NCBI RefSeq assembly: GCF_020215645.1
Contig: NZ_CP084058.1
Span: forward strand, 5,456,001-5,520,000
Length of the DNA stretch: 64,000 bases
From: Nonomuraea gerenzanensis
GTDB lineage: Bacteria; Actinomycetota; Actinomycetes; Streptosporangiales; Streptosporangiaceae
Direction of reading: 5' to 3'
Part shown: positions 8,351 to 17,081 of the stretch, one piece after another
How the letters are laid out: each line of letters begins with the position of its first letter
Position numbering within the stretch: position 1 is the first letter of the stretch
The notes under the pieces: generated by a model
What the model saw: the letters and a program-made list of their open reading frames with translations, nothing else
Databases searched by the model: none
What the model was told of the DNA's origin: nothing
Program-made: the position numbers and the translations under genes

Positions 8351-9327
8351 CGGGCGGCCTCCTCCACGACGGCGCGGGCCTCGTCCGGGGCGGCCGGTGG
8401 GCTCTGGGCCCGGTACAGGCCCGGCCCGCTGACGCGCAGCCCGTCGAGGAAGCGGCCCGCCGTGTGGCAGGCGGTGCGGATCAGCCGCCGGGAATGGCGG
8501 AAGTCCCACGGGGCGGGCCAGCTGTCCACGCCGGTGGGCAGCACGACGGTCGGGATCCGCCCGGACACCTCGTCCAGGTCCCGCTCGATCTGGTGCCGCA
8601 ACAGCAGCAGCCCGGCCCGGGCGGCGACCCCGCCGGCCCACCTGGGCGGGCCCGCCGGGCGCGGCGCCGAGCTGGTCTGCCCGGTCGAGAGCACGACCAC
8701 GCTGGCCGCGCCCGCCTGCAGCGCCGCCCGTACCGGGACGAAGGCGATCACGCCGCCGTCGACGAGTGTCCGGCCCTCCCGACGTACCGGAGGCAGGATG
8801 CCGGGGATGGCCGCGCTGGCCAGCAGCGCCGACGCGAGGTCCCCGCGGTCGAGCAGCACCTGGGCGCCGGTCGTCAGGTCCATGGCCACGGCGGTGAAGG
8901 GCACCGCCAGCTCCTCGACCCGCGACGGCAGCGCGGCCCCGTCGATCAGCCGGCGCAGGCCCCGGTCGGCGCAGACGCCGCCCCGGGAGGGCAGGCAGCC
9001 GAACGGGAACACCTCGCGGCGCCGCGCGCGCGTCCAGACGAGATCCAGCCAGGGCGCGGCGCTGCCGGGGTGGGCGGCCGCGATCGCGCCGTTGAGCGCG
9101 CCCACCGACGTCCCGACGATCAGGTCCGGGACGAATCCCCGCTGCTCCAGTGCGTACCCGACGCCGACCTGCGCGGCCCCGAGCACTCCGCCGCCCCCCG
9201 CCACCACCGCCACGGGACGGGGCAGGGAGCACAAGCCCGCCGGCAGGCGGCTCGACGGTGCGGAGTGCGCCCGCTCGCGGCCGTCGACGGCCGGGCAGGC
9301 CGATCTGCGATGGTTGGTAACCCTCAT
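8347..9327 (-). CDS. Patatin-like phospholipase
   Basis: A 326-residue patatin-fold acyl hydrolase. It shows the oxyanion-hole glycine run (VVAGGGGVLGAAQVG), the nucleophile elbow GTSVG with the catalytic Ser (about residue 74), and the second dyad residue in DGGV. These enzymes cleave acyl chains from phospholipids or other lipids at the membrane. The ATG at 9327 has GAGAGGA eight bases upstream; another in-frame ATG at 9357 lacks one. It is followed by the glycosyltransferase (ATGA overlap) and separated from the upstream aldo/keto reductase by 73 bases. Confidence 0.85.
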   Translation of the reverse strand: MRVTNHRRSACPAVDGRERAHSAPSSRLPAGLCSLPRPVAVVAGGGGVLGAAQVGVGYALEQRGFVPDLIVGTSVGALNGAIAAAHPGSAAPWLDLVWTRARRREVFPFGCLPSRGGVCADRGLRRLIDGAALPSRVEELAVPFTAVAMDLTTGAQVLLDRGDLASALLASAAIPGILPPVRREGRTLVDGGVIAFVPVRAALQAGAASVVVLSTGQTSSAPRPAGPPRWAGGVAARAGLLLLRHQIERDLDEVSGRIPTVVLPTGVDSWPAPWDFRHSRRLIRTACHTAGRFLDGLRVSGPGLYRAQSPPAAPDEARAVVEEAAR

Positions 9328-9400
9328 GGTGTCCGTCCTCTCACTACGGCGCCTCATGTGGATCGGTTGCTCAGGAGCGGCGGGGGACTTGCTCGTGCGG

Positions 9401-10240
9401 TCAGGCGAGGTCGGCGAGGTCCTCCTCGGTGAGCACGACCGACCGGGTGGCCAGGTTCTCCTCCAGGTGGGCCACCGAACCGGTGCCAGGGATGGCCAGC
9501 ACCACCGGCGACAGGGCCAGCAGCCAGGCCAGGGCGATCTGGCGGGCGGTGGCGCCGTGCCGTCCGGCGACCTTGGCCAGGCCGGGGTCGTCCAGGGCGG
9601 CCCGGCCGCCGCCGAGCGGGAAGAAGGGCACGAAGGCGATGCCGGCCCGCGTGCAGGCGTCCAGGACGGCCGTCTCGGCGCGGCCGGCCAGGTGAAAGTG
9701 GTTCTGCACGGCCGCGACGGGGGCGATCGCCCGGGCTTCGGCCAGGTGGGCGGCATCGACGTTGCTGATGCCCAGATGCCGGATCAGGCCCTCCTCGCGC
9801 AGCGCGGCGAGCGCCTCGAAGCGCTCGGCGAGCGACTGGCCGTGCGGCGGCTCCGACTTGCCGATGCGCAGATAGACCAGGTCCAGGCGGTCGAGGCCGA
9901 GGCTCTCCAGGTTGGCTTCGACCTGGGGCCGCAGCTCGGCGGCGGTGGCCTGGCGCGGGCCGCCCGGCCCGAAGACCGGGCCGACCTTGGTGGCGATCAC
10001 CAGGCCGCCGGGGTACGGGGACAGGGCTTCGCGGATCACCGCGTTGGCGCTGACCGAGCCGTCCTGGTCGCGGTAGAAGTGGGCGGTGTCGAGGTGGTCG
10101 ACCCCGAGCTCGACGGCGCGGCGCAGGACGGCGCCCGCGGGCGCGGGGCCGCGCCCGGGGCCGCCCTGGAGCAGGCGCATGGCGCCGAAGCCGAGCCGGT
10201 CGATCGTCAGGTCGCCGCCGAGGCGGAACTGGCTGGTCAT
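9401..10240 (-). CDS. Aldo/keto reductase
   Basis: A 279-residue (beta/alpha)8 NADPH-dependent reductase. Visible features are LGFGAMRL, the catalytic Asp and Tyr in HLDTAHFYRDQ, KVGP for the catalytic Lys, and the C-terminal IPGTGS cofactor site. It resembles oxidoreductases that reduce aldehydes or ketones non-specifically. The ATG at 10240 has GGGGAGAG upstream and overlaps the nitroreductase stop by ATGA, so the two reductases are coupled, probably under the MarR-like operator upstream. Confidence 0.88.
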   Translation of the reverse strand: MTSQFRLGGDLTIDRLGFGAMRLLQGGPGRGPAPAGAVLRRAVELGVDHLDTAHFYRDQDGSVSANAVIREALSPYPGGLVIATKVGPVFGPGGPRQATAAELRPQVEANLESLGLDRLDLVYLRIGKSEPPHGQSLAERFEALAALREEGLIRHLGISNVDAAHLAEARAIAPVAAVQNHFHLAGRAETAVLDACTRAGIAFVPFFPLGGGRAALDDPGLAKVAGRHGATARQIALAWLLALSPVVLAIPGTGSVAHLEENLATRSVVLTEEDLADLA

Positions 10241-11022
10241 GTCTCTCCCCGTGAGGTGGTGTGCTGTCGCAGGCGCCTGCCGTCCGCGTGGATCCACCGC
10301 ACCGGCGCGCGGGAGCCGCGCGGCGCGCGGCGGCAGCCGCTCCGGGGCGGCGCCGCGGTGTCCCCGACGAACGTGACCGTCTCATGGAGCGGCGCGCGGC
10401 CCGTGCGGACGTACGTGACCGAGACGTCCTCGAACCCGATCGACAGCCCGCAGAAGAGGATCAGCTCCTCCGGCGGACGCAGCACCTCCGCGACCGTCCT
10501 GCGGAACACCGACCAGGACATCTGCGGGCAGCTGTGCAGCCCCTCGGCGCGCAGCAGCAGCATGACGGTCTGCAGGTACATGCCGAGGTCGGCCCACTGG
10601 GGCGGCCCCATGTCGCGGTCGATGTAGCAGAACAGGGCGGCCGGCGCGCCGAAGCAGTCCCAGTTGCCGGCCGCGGCCCGCTGGCGCGCCTCCCAGTCCT
10701 CGCGCGCGATCCCCAGCGCCCCGTAGCGCTCCCGCCCGAAGGCGGAGCGGCGCTCACGGTACGGGGACTTCAGCGCGGCGGGGTACATCTCGTACTCGCG
10801 CTCGTCCCAGGGGTCGTTCGCGGCCAGGCGCTCGCCGGCGCGCCTCTTGATCTCGGCCAGCGGCTCGCCGGTCACCGCGTAGACGTGCCACGGCTGGAGG
10901 TTCGACCCGGACGGCGCCCAGGCCGCGGCCGACAGCACGCGCTCCAGCACCTCCCTCGGGACGGGCCGGCCGGTGAACCCGCGCACCGCGCGGCGGCTCG
11001 TGACGGCCTCGTAGACCTCCAT
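10237..11022 (-). CDS. Nitroreductase-family FMN oxidoreductase
   Basis: A 261-residue nitroreductase-fold flavoprotein. The N-terminus has the FMN phosphate clamp SRRAVRGF and then WAPSGSNLQPWHVYAVTG; the C-terminal half has GLHSCPQMSW and ILFCGLSIGF. It would reduce nitro compounds, quinones or similar electrophiles with NAD(P)H. The ATG at 11022 is preferred over that at 11028 because the GAGGAGG upstream is then eight rather than two bases away. It is the first gene of a leftward six-gene operon and lies just behind a strong dyad-rich promoter region. Its C-terminal tail is Arg-rich and unlike the family. Confidence 0.87.
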   Translation of the reverse strand: MEVYEAVTSRRAVRGFTGRPVPREVLERVLSAAAWAPSGSNLQPWHVYAVTGEPLAEIKRRAGERLAANDPWDEREYEMYPAALKSPYRERRSAFGRERYGALGIAREDWEARQRAAAGNWDCFGAPAALFCYIDRDMGPPQWADLGMYLQTVMLLLRAEGLHSCPQMSWSVFRRTVAEVLRPPEELILFCGLSIGFEDVSVTYVRTGRAPLHETVTFVGDTAAPPRSGCRRAPRGSRAPVRWIHADGRRLRQHTTSRGET

Positions 11023-11069
11023 GATCATGACCTCCTCGCCTGCTCGGCGGGTCTTTTCGTTTCACTCAT

Positions 11070-11105
11070 TATCGTATCAGACGATATAGTATCATTCAAT
11101 ACGAT
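11070..11105 (-). promoter_or_regulatory. Promoter and nested operator of the nitroreductase operon
   Basis: This AT-rich stretch holds two nested dyads: TATCGT at 11070-11075 paired with ACGATA at 11081-11086, and ATCGTAT at 11071-11077 paired with ATACGAT at 11099-11105. On the minus strand TTGAAT (11099-11094) and TACGAT (11076-11071) are spaced 17 bp apart and make a plausible -35/-10, so a bound regulator would block it. The MarR-type gene that follows at 11148-11621 is the likely binder; this is inferred from proximity. Confidence 0.5.
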
Positions 11106-11147
11106 TTCGAGACCTGGGTATCCCAAGACAGAGGGGAGGATGAGGCC

Positions 11148-11621
11148 TTACGCCTCGCCGGCCGGGGGATAGGCGATCCGGGTCAGCAGCTCCTTCAGCC
11201 GCTCGGCCTCCTCCGGCTCCAGGCCGGCGACCAGGTGCCTGGCCGGCGACTCCGCCGCCACGTGGGCCGCGTCGAACAGCTCCACGCCCGCGGGCGTGAT
11301 CTCCACCATCCGCACCCGGCGGTCACCCGGGACGGTCCTGCGTACGGCCAGCCCCTTGCGCTCCAGGTCGTCCACGGCCCGCATGACCCCGGCCTTGTCC
11401 GAGCCCGTCGTCGCCGCCAGGTCCCGCTGCACCGTGGGCCCCCGGTCCATCAGCACGATCAGCACGGCGAAGTGCCGCAGCTCGATGCCGAGCGGCCGCA
11501 GCGCCTCCGTCATCACCGCCGCCGCGCGCCAGTGCGCCTGGCGCAGCAGCAGGCCGAGGGCGAAGGGCGAGGTGTCCCCGGGGCGGTCGGTCGCGCGCGA
11601 AGAAGGAACGTCTGCGGTCAT
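11148..11621 (-). CDS. MarR-family transcriptional regulator
   Basis: A 157-residue winged-helix regulator. Core features are LRHFAVLIVLMDRGPTVQ (helices 2-3), the recognition region LAATTGSDKAGVMRAVDDLE and the wing GDRRVRMVEITPAG. MarR proteins are dimeric repressors released by phenolics, drugs or oxidants. It reads in the same direction as the nitroreductase operon but is separated from it by a promoter region full of inverted repeats, a layout typical of a MarR repressor controlling the neighbouring detoxification operon. Confidence 0.88.
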   Translation of the reverse strand: MTADVPSSRATDRPGDTSPFALGLLLRQAHWRAAAVMTEALRPLGIELRHFAVLIVLMDRGPTVQRDLAATTGSDKAGVMRAVDDLERKGLAVRRTVPGDRRVRMVEITPAGVELFDAAHVAAESPARHLVAGLEPEEAERLKELLTRIAYPPAGEA

Positions 11622-11641
11622 GGTGACATGTTACCGAATGT

Positions 11642-11677
11642 CATTTCATCCGCGACGGTATCACGTGAGATGAAATG
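11642..11677. promoter_or_regulatory. Inverted repeat upstream of the marR-like gene
   Basis: CATTTCATC at 11642-11650 and GATGAAATG at 11669-11677 form a perfect 9-bp dyad with an 18-bp centre. It is about 20 bp upstream of the MarR start, in an AT-richer patch. A shorter GACAT/ATGTC dyad lies between it and the start codon. Autoregulation by the MarR protein is the simplest reading. Confidence 0.4.
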
Positions 11678-11682
11678 TCGGC

Positions 11683-11710
11683 GGGTGGACCCGGCGTGCC
11701 GGGTCCACCC
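11683..11710 (-). terminator. Hairpin terminator of the arabinoside operon
   Basis: GGGTGGACCCGGC and its exact complement GCCGGGTCCACCC are separated by only two bases, forming a 13-bp GC-rich hairpin that begins eight bases after the stop of the secreted hydrolase gene. There is no T-run, as is common for actinomycete terminators. Confidence 0.6.
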
Positions 11711-11717
11711 GGGTGGA

Positions 11718-13418
11718 TCAGGTGAGCTGGATGTAGTCCAGCTCGGCGTAGCCGGTGCCCCCCGCGAAGTACGGCGAGCCCTTGGCCAGGCGGATCACGT
11801 TGTACCCGGCACGCAGGTTCACGGTGGTGCTGACGGTGGCGCCGAACTGGCCCCACCCGGCGGTCGGCGGGTAGCTGACCGTGCTCCAGGCGCCGCCGTT
11901 GTAGGCCAGGCCCTGCGTGGCCGTGGCACCGGTGCCGTTGGCGTAGCCGATCGTCATGGTGTACGCGCGGGCGGCGGGCACGTTGACGACGAAGTCGACG
12001 TAGCTGTCGGTGCGCGGGGTGCCGGAGTTGTCGATGCGGCCGACGTAACCGCCGCCGGACGCGCTCGCGGACGTCAGCCGCTGGGCGCGGAAGACCGAGG
12101 CGTTCTCGGCCTCGTAGCGCTGCTGATAGGCGGGCACGCCGGTGGCCGGCTCGACGACGAGCTGGTAGGCGCTGGTGGCGACCATGTTCGGCACGGAGAC
12201 GCTGAGCTGGCCGCCCGAGATGGTGCGGGTGGTGGTGGAGACGGTGGTGGGGGCGGCCACGGCGGTGAAGCGCCCGCTGGAGGGGGTGGACAGGAGGGTG
12301 ACGCGGACGCTGGAGCCCAGCGCGCCGAGGCCGGTCAGGTTGACCGTGTTGGTGCCCGCCTCGTCACCGAACACGACGTTGACGATCCTGCGGGTGGGGT
12401 CGTAGGCGGCGAAGCCGTCCAGGCCGCTCTGGCCGCCCGGCGTCGTGGTGACCATGTTGCCGGCCATGTCGCCGTACCACTTGTACAGCCACCACGTGCC
12501 GGTCGGCTGGTTGCCGTTGACGACCAGGCCGTTCATGGTGCCGTACTCGTACCAGAAGGCGCGGTGCGCGGACTCGACGCCGCCGCGCTCGAGCTTGGCG
12601 ACGTAGCTGGCTACCCGGCCGGGCACGTCCACCTCGGTGGGGGCGGCGTACTCGTTGATGGAGACGCGGCGCGGGCTGATGCCCAGCGACGCCTCCAGGT
12701 TGCGGTAGTCGGCGAGGTCGGCGGCGATCCTGGCGGGGTTCTGCAGCTCGTGCCAGCAGATGATGTCGGGCAGCGTGCCGGTGTCCCTGGCGCGGGTCAG
12801 GAACGCCTGCATCCAGGAGCGGTTGTAGACGGCGGTGCTGGGGCCGACGATCGGCGTCTGCGGGTCCAGGGCCCGCACGGCCCGGTACGTACGCACCCAG
12901 CCGTCGTTGAAGTTGCCCGCGGCGGCGGTGTTCCAGGTGTAGTCGGGCTCGTTCCAGAGCTCCCAGCCGATGACGTTGGTGACGGTGGTGGCGTTGAGCC
13001 GGGCCCTGACCATGGTGTCGACCTTGGCCAGCCAGTCGTCCCAGCTCACCCACCGGTAGGGGAAGTCGGGATAGATGTCCGGCATCCGGATGAACTGGCC
13101 GGCCCCCACGCGGGTGGCCTGCGGGGCGATGAGCAGCGAGTCGCCGCCGGGAGGCTGGCCGTTGGGCCGCTGCCCGACGCCGGGGGCGGGCTGCGTCAGC
13201 GAGTTCACCTTGATCGGCAGCAGGGTGGAGTCGGCCGGGCGGGAGTTCTCGGCCAGGCCGTACAGGCCGCCGGAGGCGGCGTGGGTGACGGGGCGGAACG
13301 GCTGGGCGACGTTGACGGTGAGCGTGGCGCCGGCCGCGGCGGCGGGGGAGGCGGCGACCGTCATGGAGGCGGCGGCGGTTGTGAGCGCTAACAGCAGTGC
13401 TCTGACGCGTGGACGCAT
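11718..13418 (-). CDS. Secreted clan-A glycoside hydrolase with C-terminal CBM35/CBM6-like domain
   Basis: A 566-residue exported enzyme. Residues 1-29 are a signal peptide ending ASPAAAA. The catalytic part has the clan-A acid/base motif WELWNEPD (Glu157) and a likely nucleophile in SINEY (Glu256), consistent with a (beta/alpha)8 retaining hydrolase of the GH39/GH5/GH51 type. A beta-rich linker domain follows. The last 130 residues begin YEAENA and contain GYVGRI, typical of CBM35/CBM6 sugar-binding modules. Together with the GH127 gene one base upstream and a sugar importer, an arabinofuranoside- or xylan-type substrate is likely. AAGGAGAG precedes the start. Confidence 0.8.
   Translation of the reverse strand: MRPRVRALLLALTTAAASMTVAASPAAAAGATLTVNVAQPFRPVTHAASGGLYGLAENSRPADSTLLPIKVNSLTQPAPGVGQRPNGQPPGGDSLLIAPQATRVGAGQFIRMPDIYPDFPYRWVSWDDWLAKVDTMVRARLNATTVTNVIGWELWNEPDYTWNTAAAGNFNDGWVRTYRAVRALDPQTPIVGPSTAVYNRSWMQAFLTRARDTGTLPDIICWHELQNPARIAADLADYRNLEASLGISPRRVSINEYAAPTEVDVPGRVASYVAKLERGGVESAHRAFWYEYGTMNGLVVNGNQPTGTWWLYKWYGDMAGNMVTTTPGGQSGLDGFAAYDPTRRIVNVVFGDEAGTNTVNLTGLGALGSSVRVTLLSTPSSGRFTAVAAPTTVSTTTRTISGGQLSVSVPNMVATSAYQLVVEPATGVPAYQQRYEAENASVFRAQRLTSASASGGGYVGRIDNSGTPRTDSYVDFVVNVPAARAYTMTIGYANGTGATATQGLAYNGGAWSTVSYPPTAGWGQFGATVSTTVNLRAGYNVIRLAKGSPYFAGGTGYAELDYIQLT
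13381..13392. promoter_or_regulatory. Second copy of the LacI-type operator, inside the hydrolase signal-peptide codons
   Basis: GTGAGCGCTAAC here is the exact reverse complement of GTTAGCGCTCAC at 18353-18364 upstream of the sugar-binding-protein gene. It is 26 bp inside the coding region (codons about 9-13). A chance match of twelve bases within one operon is unlikely, and AGCGCT is a usual LacI-family core. It may act as a roadblock or secondary operator. Confidence 0.4.
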
Positions 13419-13419
13419 G

Positions 13420-15318
13420 TCACTCTCCTTCGGGGTGGGGGGTGGAGACGGGCAGCCAGACGCGCATGCCCGCAGGGCCCCGCTGGGCCCAGGTGCGGTA
13501 GGGCCGCAGCGGGAGGTCGATCCACCGGGCGTCACCCGTGAGGGCCGCCTGGTGGGTGAGATAGGGCCAGCCCCCGCCGGGGTGGGCGGGCAGCAGGGCG
13601 CGGGCCAGCGCCGCGCCGTCGCCTGCCTTGAGCCCGGCGCCCGTGTCGATCACGAGGGCGTCGAGGGCGTCCGGGCCGGGCAGGTCGCGGGACTCGGCGC
13701 AGAGCACCTCGGGGCCGCGCTCGACGGCCACGCAGCCGCGCACCGCGTCGATGCGCGGATCGGGCCAGGTGAAGCGGGGCTCCACCGGCAGGTCGAGCGT
13801 GATGACGTCGCTCGCGCGGAAGGCCCGCCGCAGCTGGGCCACGCCGGGGGCGACCTCGCGGGTGCGGCCAGCGTCGGTCAGCGTCGCTCCGGCCGCCCAG
13901 GCGGGCACGCGCAGGGCGAGCGTCCACGGCGCGGCGGCGTCGGCGGTGATCCGCACCCGGACGGTCCCCGTGCGCGGGTAGCCGGTCTCGACCTCCACGG
14001 CCGCCCGCCGGCCGTCCGGCAGCTCGGCGCTGATCGAGCAGGGGGCGTACTGGTGCAGCTGCAGGCCGTCGTCGTCGCTGGTGGCGAGATAGCCGTGCAG
14101 GCTGGCCAGGGTGCGGGCGACGTTGGTGGGGCAGCAGGAGACGTCGAACCAGGCGGCCCTGGTGCCGCCCTCGGCGCGCGGGCTCACCTCGTCCGGGTCG
14201 GCGGACCTGCCGGGCGTGCGCTGGTGGAGGGGGTTGGCGTAGAAGAAGGCCCGGCCGTCGGGGCTCGGCGAGGCGGCTACGACGTTGTACAGCGTGCGCT
14301 CGATCAGGTCGGCGTAGCGCGCGTCGCCGGTGGCCAGCAGGAGCCGCCACGACACCATGACCGAGGCGACGCCCGCGCAGGTCTCGCAGTAGGCGCGGTC
14401 CGGCGGCAGCTCCCAGTCCTCGCCGAAGCCCTCGTCCTGGTGGCGCGAGCCCATGCCGCCGGTGATGTACGTGCGGCGCGCCACCGAGCGCTCCCACTGC
14501 CGCTCCACCGCCTGCAGCAGCTCGTCGTCGCGGCGCTCGACCGCCACGTCCACGGCCGCCGCGGTGAGATAGAGGGCCCGGACGGCGTGGCCGCGCCAGA
14601 CGCCGGCCTCCCGGATGGGCAGGTCGTCCTGGAAGTAGGCGCGGCCGAGCGGGATGTCGCGCAGCGTGCCGTGGCCGCGCCGGTCGAGGAACAGGCGGGC
14701 CTGCTCGACGTAGCGGTCCTCGCCGGTGGCGCGGCCGAACTCGGCCAGGCCGACCTCGATCTCCGGGTGCCCGCAGATCCCGGCCAGGCCGAACGTGCGG
14801 CACACGTGGTCGGCGGCCCGGCGCGCGAGGCGTACCAGGTCGTCCTCGCCGTGCGTGCGCAGCCGCGCGACGGCGGCCTGCAGCAGGTGGCCGGTGTTGT
14901 ACAGCTCGTGGCCGCCTTCGAGGTCGCTGTAGCGGGGCGGCTGGTCCCCGTGGCCGAAGCAGGTGTTGAGGTAGCCGTCGGGGTCCTGGGCGCGGGCGAT
15001 CCGGGCGGTGAGCCGTTCGATCGCGGCCTCGGCCTCCGGGGCGCCCGTCCGCGCGGCCTCCCAGGCCAGGGCCTCCAGCAGCTTGTAGACCTCGGAGTCG
15101 GAGAACGGCCAGCCGGGCCGGTCGGGGCCGGTCGTCCCGTCCGCCACCCGGTCGAAGTTGGCCAGCCAGCCGAGGCGCTCCATCCACGCCTCGCAGTGGG
15201 CGAGCGTGGCCGAGGCGTTCACGGCCTGCCGCTCGTGCCAGAAGCCGCCGGTGAGGCGGACCTGGGCGAGCCCGAGCGGGCGCACCCGGCCGTGGGAGGG
15301 CAGCACGGGGCTGCTCAT
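13420..15318 (-). CDS. GH127 beta-L-arabinofuranosidase (DUF1680)
   Basis: A 632-residue intracellular enzyme of the GH127 family, which releases L-arabinofuranose from beta-linked arabino-oligosaccharides using a zinc-bound cysteine nucleophile. The metal/catalytic residues are visible: ETC in YCETCAG (Glu and first Cys ligand) and the paired cysteines in SCCPTNVART, equivalent to Glu338, Cys340, Cys417 and Cys418 of the Bifidobacterium enzyme HypBA1. The ATG at 15318 is preferred over 15327 because AAAGG is ten bases away rather than one. There is no signal peptide, so it would act on sugars brought in by the linked ABC importer. One base separates it from the secreted hydrolase. Confidence 0.9.
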   Translation of the reverse strand: MSSPVLPSHGRVRPLGLAQVRLTGGFWHERQAVNASATLAHCEAWMERLGWLANFDRVADGTTGPDRPGWPFSDSEVYKLLEALAWEAARTGAPEAEAAIERLTARIARAQDPDGYLNTCFGHGDQPPRYSDLEGGHELYNTGHLLQAAVARLRTHGEDDLVRLARRAADHVCRTFGLAGICGHPEIEVGLAEFGRATGEDRYVEQARLFLDRRGHGTLRDIPLGRAYFQDDLPIREAGVWRGHAVRALYLTAAAVDVAVERRDDELLQAVERQWERSVARRTYITGGMGSRHQDEGFGEDWELPPDRAYCETCAGVASVMVSWRLLLATGDARYADLIERTLYNVVAASPSPDGRAFFYANPLHQRTPGRSADPDEVSPRAEGGTRAAWFDVSCCPTNVARTLASLHGYLATSDDDGLQLHQYAPCSISAELPDGRRAAVEVETGYPRTGTVRVRITADAAAPWTLALRVPAWAAGATLTDAGRTREVAPGVAQLRRAFRASDVITLDLPVEPRFTWPDPRIDAVRGCVAVERGPEVLCAESRDLPGPDALDALVIDTGAGLKAGDGAALARALLPAHPGGGWPYLTHQAALTGDARWIDLPLRPYRTWAQRGPAGMRVWLPVSTPHPEGE

Positions 15319-15337
15319 AGGGCGCATACCTTTCTTG

Positions 15338-16144
15338 TCAGTCCTTCACGGCGCCCGCGGTGACCCCGGCGGCGATGTAGCGCTGCGCGAGGATCAGCAG
15401 GAAGGCCGCGGGGATGGACGCGATCACGGCGGTCGCCATGATCGAGTTCCACTGCGTGGTGTTGTTGCCGATGTAGCGGAAGATGCCGAGCGTGATGGGG
15501 ATGACGTCGCTGTTGCGGTTGAGCGTGGAGGCGAAGATGAAGTCCGACCACGCCCACAGGAACGTGAACAGCGACACGGTGATCACCGAGTTGCGGCTCA
15601 GCGGCAGGATGATCGAGCGGAACGTCCGCCAGGTGCTCGCCCCGTCGATCTGCGCCGCCGACAGCAGCTCGCCGGGGATGCCCGCCATGAACGCCCGGAA
15701 CAGCAGCACCCCGAACGGCACGGCGAGCGTCGAGTCGGCCACGATCAGCCCCGGGACGGTGTTGAGCAGGCCGAGCCTGATGTAGATCGCGTAGAAGCCC
15801 ATGGCCATGACGACCGCGGGGATCATCTGGGCGACCAGCAGCAGGAAGTCGATCGCCCGGCCGCCGCGCGGGCGCAGCTTGGCCAGCGCGTAGCCGGCCG
15901 GCAGCGACACCGCGAGCGTGAGCACGACCGTGCCCAGGCCGATGAACAGGCTGGTGGCCAGGGCCGGCAGCTGCTGCCCGAAGGCCGCGGCGTACCCCTC
16001 GAACGTGGGGTTCCACGGGAACCAGTGCGGCGGGTCGGCCCGCATGTCGCTCGTCTTCGTGAGCGAGACGTTGACCATCCAGTAGACCGGGAAGAGCATC
16101 ACCGCCACCAGGACGACGCCCACGGCCGTCTTCCACGCTCTCAT
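15338..16144 (-). CDS. Carbohydrate ABC transporter permease (MalG-like)
   Basis: A 268-residue inner-membrane permease with six predicted helices. The cytoplasmic EAA-like loop for the ATPase reads ELLSAAQIDGASTWRTFRSI followed by PLSR, typical of MalG-type CUT1 importers. It overlaps the other permease gene by ATGA. No ATPase gene is in the operon, as in many actinomycete CUT1 systems that share an MsiK-type ATPase. Confidence 0.92.
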   Translation of the reverse strand: MRAWKTAVGVVLVAVMLFPVYWMVNVSLTKTSDMRADPPHWFPWNPTFEGYAAAFGQQLPALATSLFIGLGTVVLTLAVSLPAGYALAKLRPRGGRAIDFLLLVAQMIPAVVMAMGFYAIYIRLGLLNTVPGLIVADSTLAVPFGVLLFRAFMAGIPGELLSAAQIDGASTWRTFRSIILPLSRNSVITVSLFTFLWAWSDFIFASTLNRNSDVIPITLGIFRYIGNNTTQWNSIMATAVIASIPAAFLLILAQRYIAAGVTAGAVKD

Positions 16145-17070
16145 GGGGCCTCCCTCTGCAGCCGCACGTGCACCAGCCCGGCGGCGAAGGCGATGAGGAT
16201 GAGCAGGTTGCCGACCGCCGCCGCGGGGGAGAAGTCGGGCTGCCCGGTGCCGAACGCCTCCCGGTAGGACCAGATGGCCAGCGTCGTCGAGGCGTCCGCC
16301 GGCCCGCCCCTGGTCATGATCCAGATGATGTCGACGACCTTGAGCGTGTAGATCAGGCCGAGCAGCAGCGTGATCGCCGACACCGGGCGCAGCAGCGGGA
16401 ACGTGATGCGCCGGAACTGCTGCCACCCGTTCGCGCCGTCGAGCCCGGCGGCCTCGTACAGGGTGGCCGGGATGTTCTGCAGCCCCGCGTACAGGATGAC
16501 CAGGTTGAACGGGACGCCGAGCCAGATGTTGGCGATCGTGACCGCCAGCAGCGAGGTGTCGGGCGAGGTCAGCCAGTTGATCTGGCCGATCCCGAACGCC
16601 TGCAGGGCCGCGTTGACGATCCCGTTCTCGCTGTTGAGCATCCACGACCACGTCGAGGCGGACACGATCAGCGGCAGCAGCCACGGCACCAGGAACATCG
16701 CGCGCAGCACCGCCGACAGCCGGAAGCCGCGGTGGAAGAAGACCGCCAGGGCCAGGCCGAGCGCGTACTGCGCGGCGATGGAGCCCAGGGTGAACAGCGC
16801 CGTGTTGCCCAGCGCGCGCAGGAACGCCTCGTCGGACAGGATCGTGACGTAGTTCGCCAGGCCGGTGAACTCCGGGTTGCCCTGGATGAAGGCGCGGGGC
16901 GTGTAGTCGTGCAGGCTGAGCTCGATGTTGCGGTAGAGCGGGTAGGCGTAGAACAGCAGCAGGTAGACGATCAGCGGCGCGAGGAAGGCCAGGGTCGTCC
17001 ACCGCAGGGGCCGCCGCGCCGCCCGGTGCGCGGGGCGGGCGAGCGCCCCGGCGGTGCGGGTCGATGCCAT
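16141..17070 (-). CDS. Carbohydrate ABC transporter permease (MalF-like)
   Basis: A 309-residue permease with an N-terminal basic segment, six helices and the EAA loop TLYEAAGLDGANGWQQFRRI then PLLRP. It pairs with the MalG-like protein to form the channel of a CUT1 sugar importer fed by the lipoprotein encoded just upstream (11 bp gap). Confidence 0.92.
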   Translation of the reverse strand: MASTRTAGALARPAHRAARRPLRWTTLAFLAPLIVYLLLFYAYPLYRNIELSLHDYTPRAFIQGNPEFTGLANYVTILSDEAFLRALGNTALFTLGSIAAQYALGLALAVFFHRGFRLSAVLRAMFLVPWLLPLIVSASTWSWMLNSENGIVNAALQAFGIGQINWLTSPDTSLLAVTIANIWLGVPFNLVILYAGLQNIPATLYEAAGLDGANGWQQFRRITFPLLRPVSAITLLLGLIYTLKVVDIIWIMTRGGPADASTTLAIWSYREAFGTGQPDFSPAAAVGNLLILIAFAAGLVHVRLQREAP

Positions 17071-17081
17071 GGGGTCTCCGA

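Noticed and set aside
6836..10627. 1263-codon plus-strand open frame across the leftward operon
   Set aside because: It is antisense to five genes with clear family motifs, is Gln/Arg/Gly-rich and shows no domain. Long antisense frames are expected at this GC content.
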